Shown piece by piece: positions 22,903-23,988 of a DNA stretch of 23,988 nucleotides. The notes below the pieces were generated by a model. It worked only from the letters and a program-made list of their open reading frames with translations, was not told the DNA's origin and ran no database searches. Within the stretch, counting starts at the first letter, position 1. Each line of letters opens with the position of its first letter. The DNA is from an uncultured Bacilli bacterium (GTDB lineage Bacteria > Bacillota_I > Bacilli_A > RF39 > UBA660): positions 1 to 23,988 of the forward strand of contig CANTWP010000097.1 of NCBI GenBank assembly GCA_947853245.1, read 5' to 3'. A program made the translations under genes and the position numbers.

Positions 22903-23060
22903 ATAAGATAAATTTTCTAGTTGGCACTTTCTGAACATTCTAACAAATATTCATTTTTTTGGTTACTTAATAATTTACTTTTCTTTTTAGGCTTTTATTT
23001 TCATATGTTTCTACAAATGGGTGTTTTGACAATTTTAATCGACAAAATTCGAAAAAACTA

Positions 23061-23089
23061 TTGAAAGAATATAAATAAGTTGATAAAAT
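23061..23089 (+). promoter_or_regulatory. SigmaA promoter of the phase-variable leader and surface gene
   Basis: TTGAAA (23061-23066), 17-bp spacer, TAAAAT (23084-23089) with TGA directly before (extended -10). Transcription would begin near 23096, some 215 bases ahead of the surface gene at 23312. Between 22903 and 23060 I see no gene; a separate TTGACA at 23026-23031 has no suitable -10. ATCGACAAAATTCGAA (about 23038-23053), just upstream, resembles Spo0A-box halves, but weakly. Confidence 0.6.
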
Positions 23090-23105
23090 TAATAATAGAG
23101 AGAAG

Positions 23106-23125
23106 TATTGATTTGTGAATCAATA
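23106..23125 (+). repeat. Perfect hairpin near the 5' end of the leader RNA
   Basis: TATTGATT, TGTG loop, AATCAATA (23106-23125): an 8-bp perfect stem about ten bases from the presumed start of the transcript. Such a hairpin often protects an mRNA 5' end; it could also bind a protein. Confidence 0.6.
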
Positions 23126-23154
23126 TGTAAAAAAAGGTAGAGTTGGTGGATATT

Positions 23155-23268
23155 ATGAATAATAATACTAATAAATGTATACAAATAGTTAACCTGGGGG
23201 GGGGGTATATTAACAACCCTTATTACTATAACAAAGAAAGCACAAAAACAAATTGGAGGAAACTCTAA
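23155..23268 (+). CDS. Leader ORF interrupted by a poly-G tract
   Basis: A 37-residue ORF in the leader: ATG 23155, after GGTGGA (23145-23150), then MNNNTNKCIQIVNLGGGYIN and YYNKESTKTNWRKL up to TAA 23266-23268. The ten-G tract encodes the end of the Leu codon and three Gly. The stop lies at the loop/right-arm border of the terminator. With nine Gs the frame would read through the whole hairpin and stop at TAG 23294-23296, next to the ribosome binding site of the surface gene; with eight or eleven it would stop at TAA 23211-23213, 23 bases before the hairpin. The peptide resembles nothing I know; a regulatory role is inferred from layout. Confidence 0.55.
   Translation: MNNNTNKCIQIVNLGGGYINNPYYYNKESTKTNWRKL
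23196..23205 (+). repeat. Poly-G tract (G10)
   Basis: Ten consecutive Gs in the leader between promoter and surface gene. The longest other G-run I noticed in the window is five. Homopolymers of this length slip at high rates during replication, and such tracts near surface genes are typical of contingency loci. Confidence 0.95.
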
Positions 23269-23287
23269 TTTGTTTTTGTGCTTTTTT
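23237..23287 (+). terminator. Strong intrinsic terminator/attenuator between leader ORF and surface gene
   Basis: AAAGCACAAAAACAAATT (23237-23254) is perfectly complementary to 23267-23284; the inner GGAG/CTCT (23255-23258 and 23263-23266, one G-U pair) extends it to 22 bp with a GAAA tetraloop (23259-23262). Six Ts (23282-23287) follow. It stands 24 bases before the surface-gene ATG, where a normal terminator would silence the gene. Confidence 0.85.
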
Positions 23288-23311
23288 GATGTTTAGAAAG
23301 AAGGTTATCAA

Positions 23312-23988
23312 ATGAAAAGAATAAATAAGAAGAATAGATGGAAGAATTTAAGCTTTCTAAAGAAGAATATATTGTTATTGGTAATCTGTTTTACTTTGTT
23401 ATCAATTTCAAGTATTGCGTATTCCGCTTTAAATCAAACTTTAAATATTAGTGGTGACTTAGTTCTTCGAAGTATTAAAGAATTACGTATTACTTCTTTA
23501 GAACTCGTAGAAACAGTAAATGGTGGTTATGAATACTACAATAGTAAGTATTCTAATAATACCGTCACTATCAGTAGTAGTTTACCTAATAAAGGATCAG
23601 CTGTAACTTATGAAGTAACAATCGAAAATACCGGTACAGTCGATATGACGATTGCGAGCTTAAGTACATCTAGTAGTGATACTTCAGGTAAAGTTACAGT
23701 CGACGGAATAAAGGTAGAGGATATAATACCATACAACAATAGTAAAACATTTAGAATAACCTTAGAAAAAACTGTTACTAGTGATATAAAAGAAATAAGT
23801 GGTCTATTAGAATTAACATTTACAGAAGTAGTACCCAATCCAAATTTCTGTTTAGATAATGGTTTTAATAAATTATCAGATTGTATCTTAGTAATGGATA
23901 CTAAGAATACTAATCTAGAAGAAACAAAAGAAGAAATAGAAAATAGAGTAGCTAACTTTAAACAAATAGCACCATATACAACGTATAA
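23312..23988 (+). CDS. Divergent TasA-like exported surface protein, 3' truncated
   Basis: The frame is open from ATG 23312 to the window end (225 codons). A basic head (MKRINKKNRWKNLSFLKKN), a hydrophobic segment (20-38) and IAYSALNQTLNISGDL give the same exit motif (AYxxLxxTLNISG) as the three paralogues at 1206, 1929 and 6821. A beta-rich domain follows with VTYEVTIENTGTVDMTIASL, the TasA/camelysin-like strand. From about residue 180 the style changes: FCLDNGFNKLSDCILVMDTKN and ETKEEIENRVANFKQIAPY, with two Cys, suggesting the start of a second, longer domain. The protein is probably large. A GAAGG ribosome binding site (23300-23304) precedes the ATG. Control by the G10 leader and attenuator is inferred. 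Confidence 0.75.
   Translation, partial: MKRINKKNRWKNLSFLKKNILLLVICFTLLSISSIAYSALNQTLNISGDLVLRSIKELRITSLELVETVNGGYEYYNSKYSNNTVTISSSLPNKGSAVTYEVTIENTGTVDMTIASLSTSSSDTSGKVTVDGIKVEDIIPYNNSKTFRITLEKTVTSDIKEISGLLELTFTEVVPNPNFCLDNGFNKLSDCILVMDTKNTNLEETKEEIENRVANFKQIAPYTTY

Noticed and set aside
23196..23205. G-quadruplex from the G tract
   Set aside because: A single run of ten Gs without further G-runs nearby cannot readily fold into an intramolecular quadruplex; slippage is the simpler meaning.
23096..23311. Known riboswitch (for example cyclic di-GMP type) in the leader
   Set aside because: No conserved core motifs of families known to me were seen; the structure is explained by a terminator and a short ORF.
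23608..23838. 76-codon minus-strand frame
   Set aside because: Antisense of the surface gene at 23312.
23155..23988. Leader ORF and surface gene becoming one protein in some G-tract phase
   Set aside because: All three frames meet a stop (23211, 23266 or 23294) before the ATG at 23312, so no phase gives a fusion.
1..23988. tRNA, rRNA genes or CRISPR arrays
   Set aside because: No cloverleaf signature such as GTTCGAATC, no rRNA-like sequence and no regularly spaced repeats were found by reading.

Overview
The window is strongly A+T-rich chromosomal DNA of a Firmicute, most likely an uncultured, compact-genome member of the Bacilli (an RF39- or Erysipelotrichales-like lineage is my guess; no taxonomic marker was searched). 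The reasons are a Bacillus-like gene order (lepA...hemW, prfB...ftsE-ftsX, yabG-veg...spoVG-yabP-yabQ-divIC, ywiB-argS-rpoE), purine-rich ribosome binding sites of the AGGAGG or GGTGAT type, and use of TGA as a stop (including an RF2 gene with the classical programmed frameshift), so the standard bacterial code applies. Several sporulation genes (a SpoIIID-like regulator, yabG, spoVG, yabP, yabQ, gerQ) suggest a spore former or a recent descendant of one.

Layout. 1-2.6 kb: the end of lepA, a SpoIIID-like regulator made of two tandem copies of the domain, then two tandem paralogues of a TasA/camelysin-like exported protein. 2.6-6.2 kb: hemW, an HD-domain hydrolase, an unrecognised small gene, then thyX-tmk (dTMP and dTDP synthesis). 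6.2-8.7 kb: a UPF0316 membrane protein on the minus strand, a third TasA-like paralogue, and a decayed IS3-family element. 8.7-13.5 kb: prfB, a YitT-family membrane protein, ftsE-ftsX and a Wzy-like polymerase. 13.5-16 kb: a shortened sporulation/division cluster in which the sporulation pair yabP-yabQ has a SigmaE-like promoter and divIC has its own vegetative promoter inside yabQ. 16-17.4 kb: lemA and gerQ on the minus strand and a relic of a DUF4143-type ATPase. 17.4-20.3 kb: a PduL-type phosphotransacylase with a small DUF1450-like Cys protein, then a class A penicillin-binding protein on the minus strand. 20.3-22.9 kb: ywiB-argS-rpoE.

The most interesting region is the last 1 kb. After rpoE there is a good promoter, a roughly 200-nt leader holding a short ORF interrupted by a run of ten Gs, a very strong intrinsic terminator (22-bp stem, GAAA tetraloop, U-tract), and then the start of a fourth, divergent exported protein that runs off the window. 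The stop position of the leader ORF depends on the number of Gs: just before the hairpin, inside it, or just after it and next to the ribosome binding site of the surface gene. This looks like a phase-variable, translation-coupled transcription attenuator controlling a cell-surface protein. Sequence supports the parts list; the mechanism is inference.
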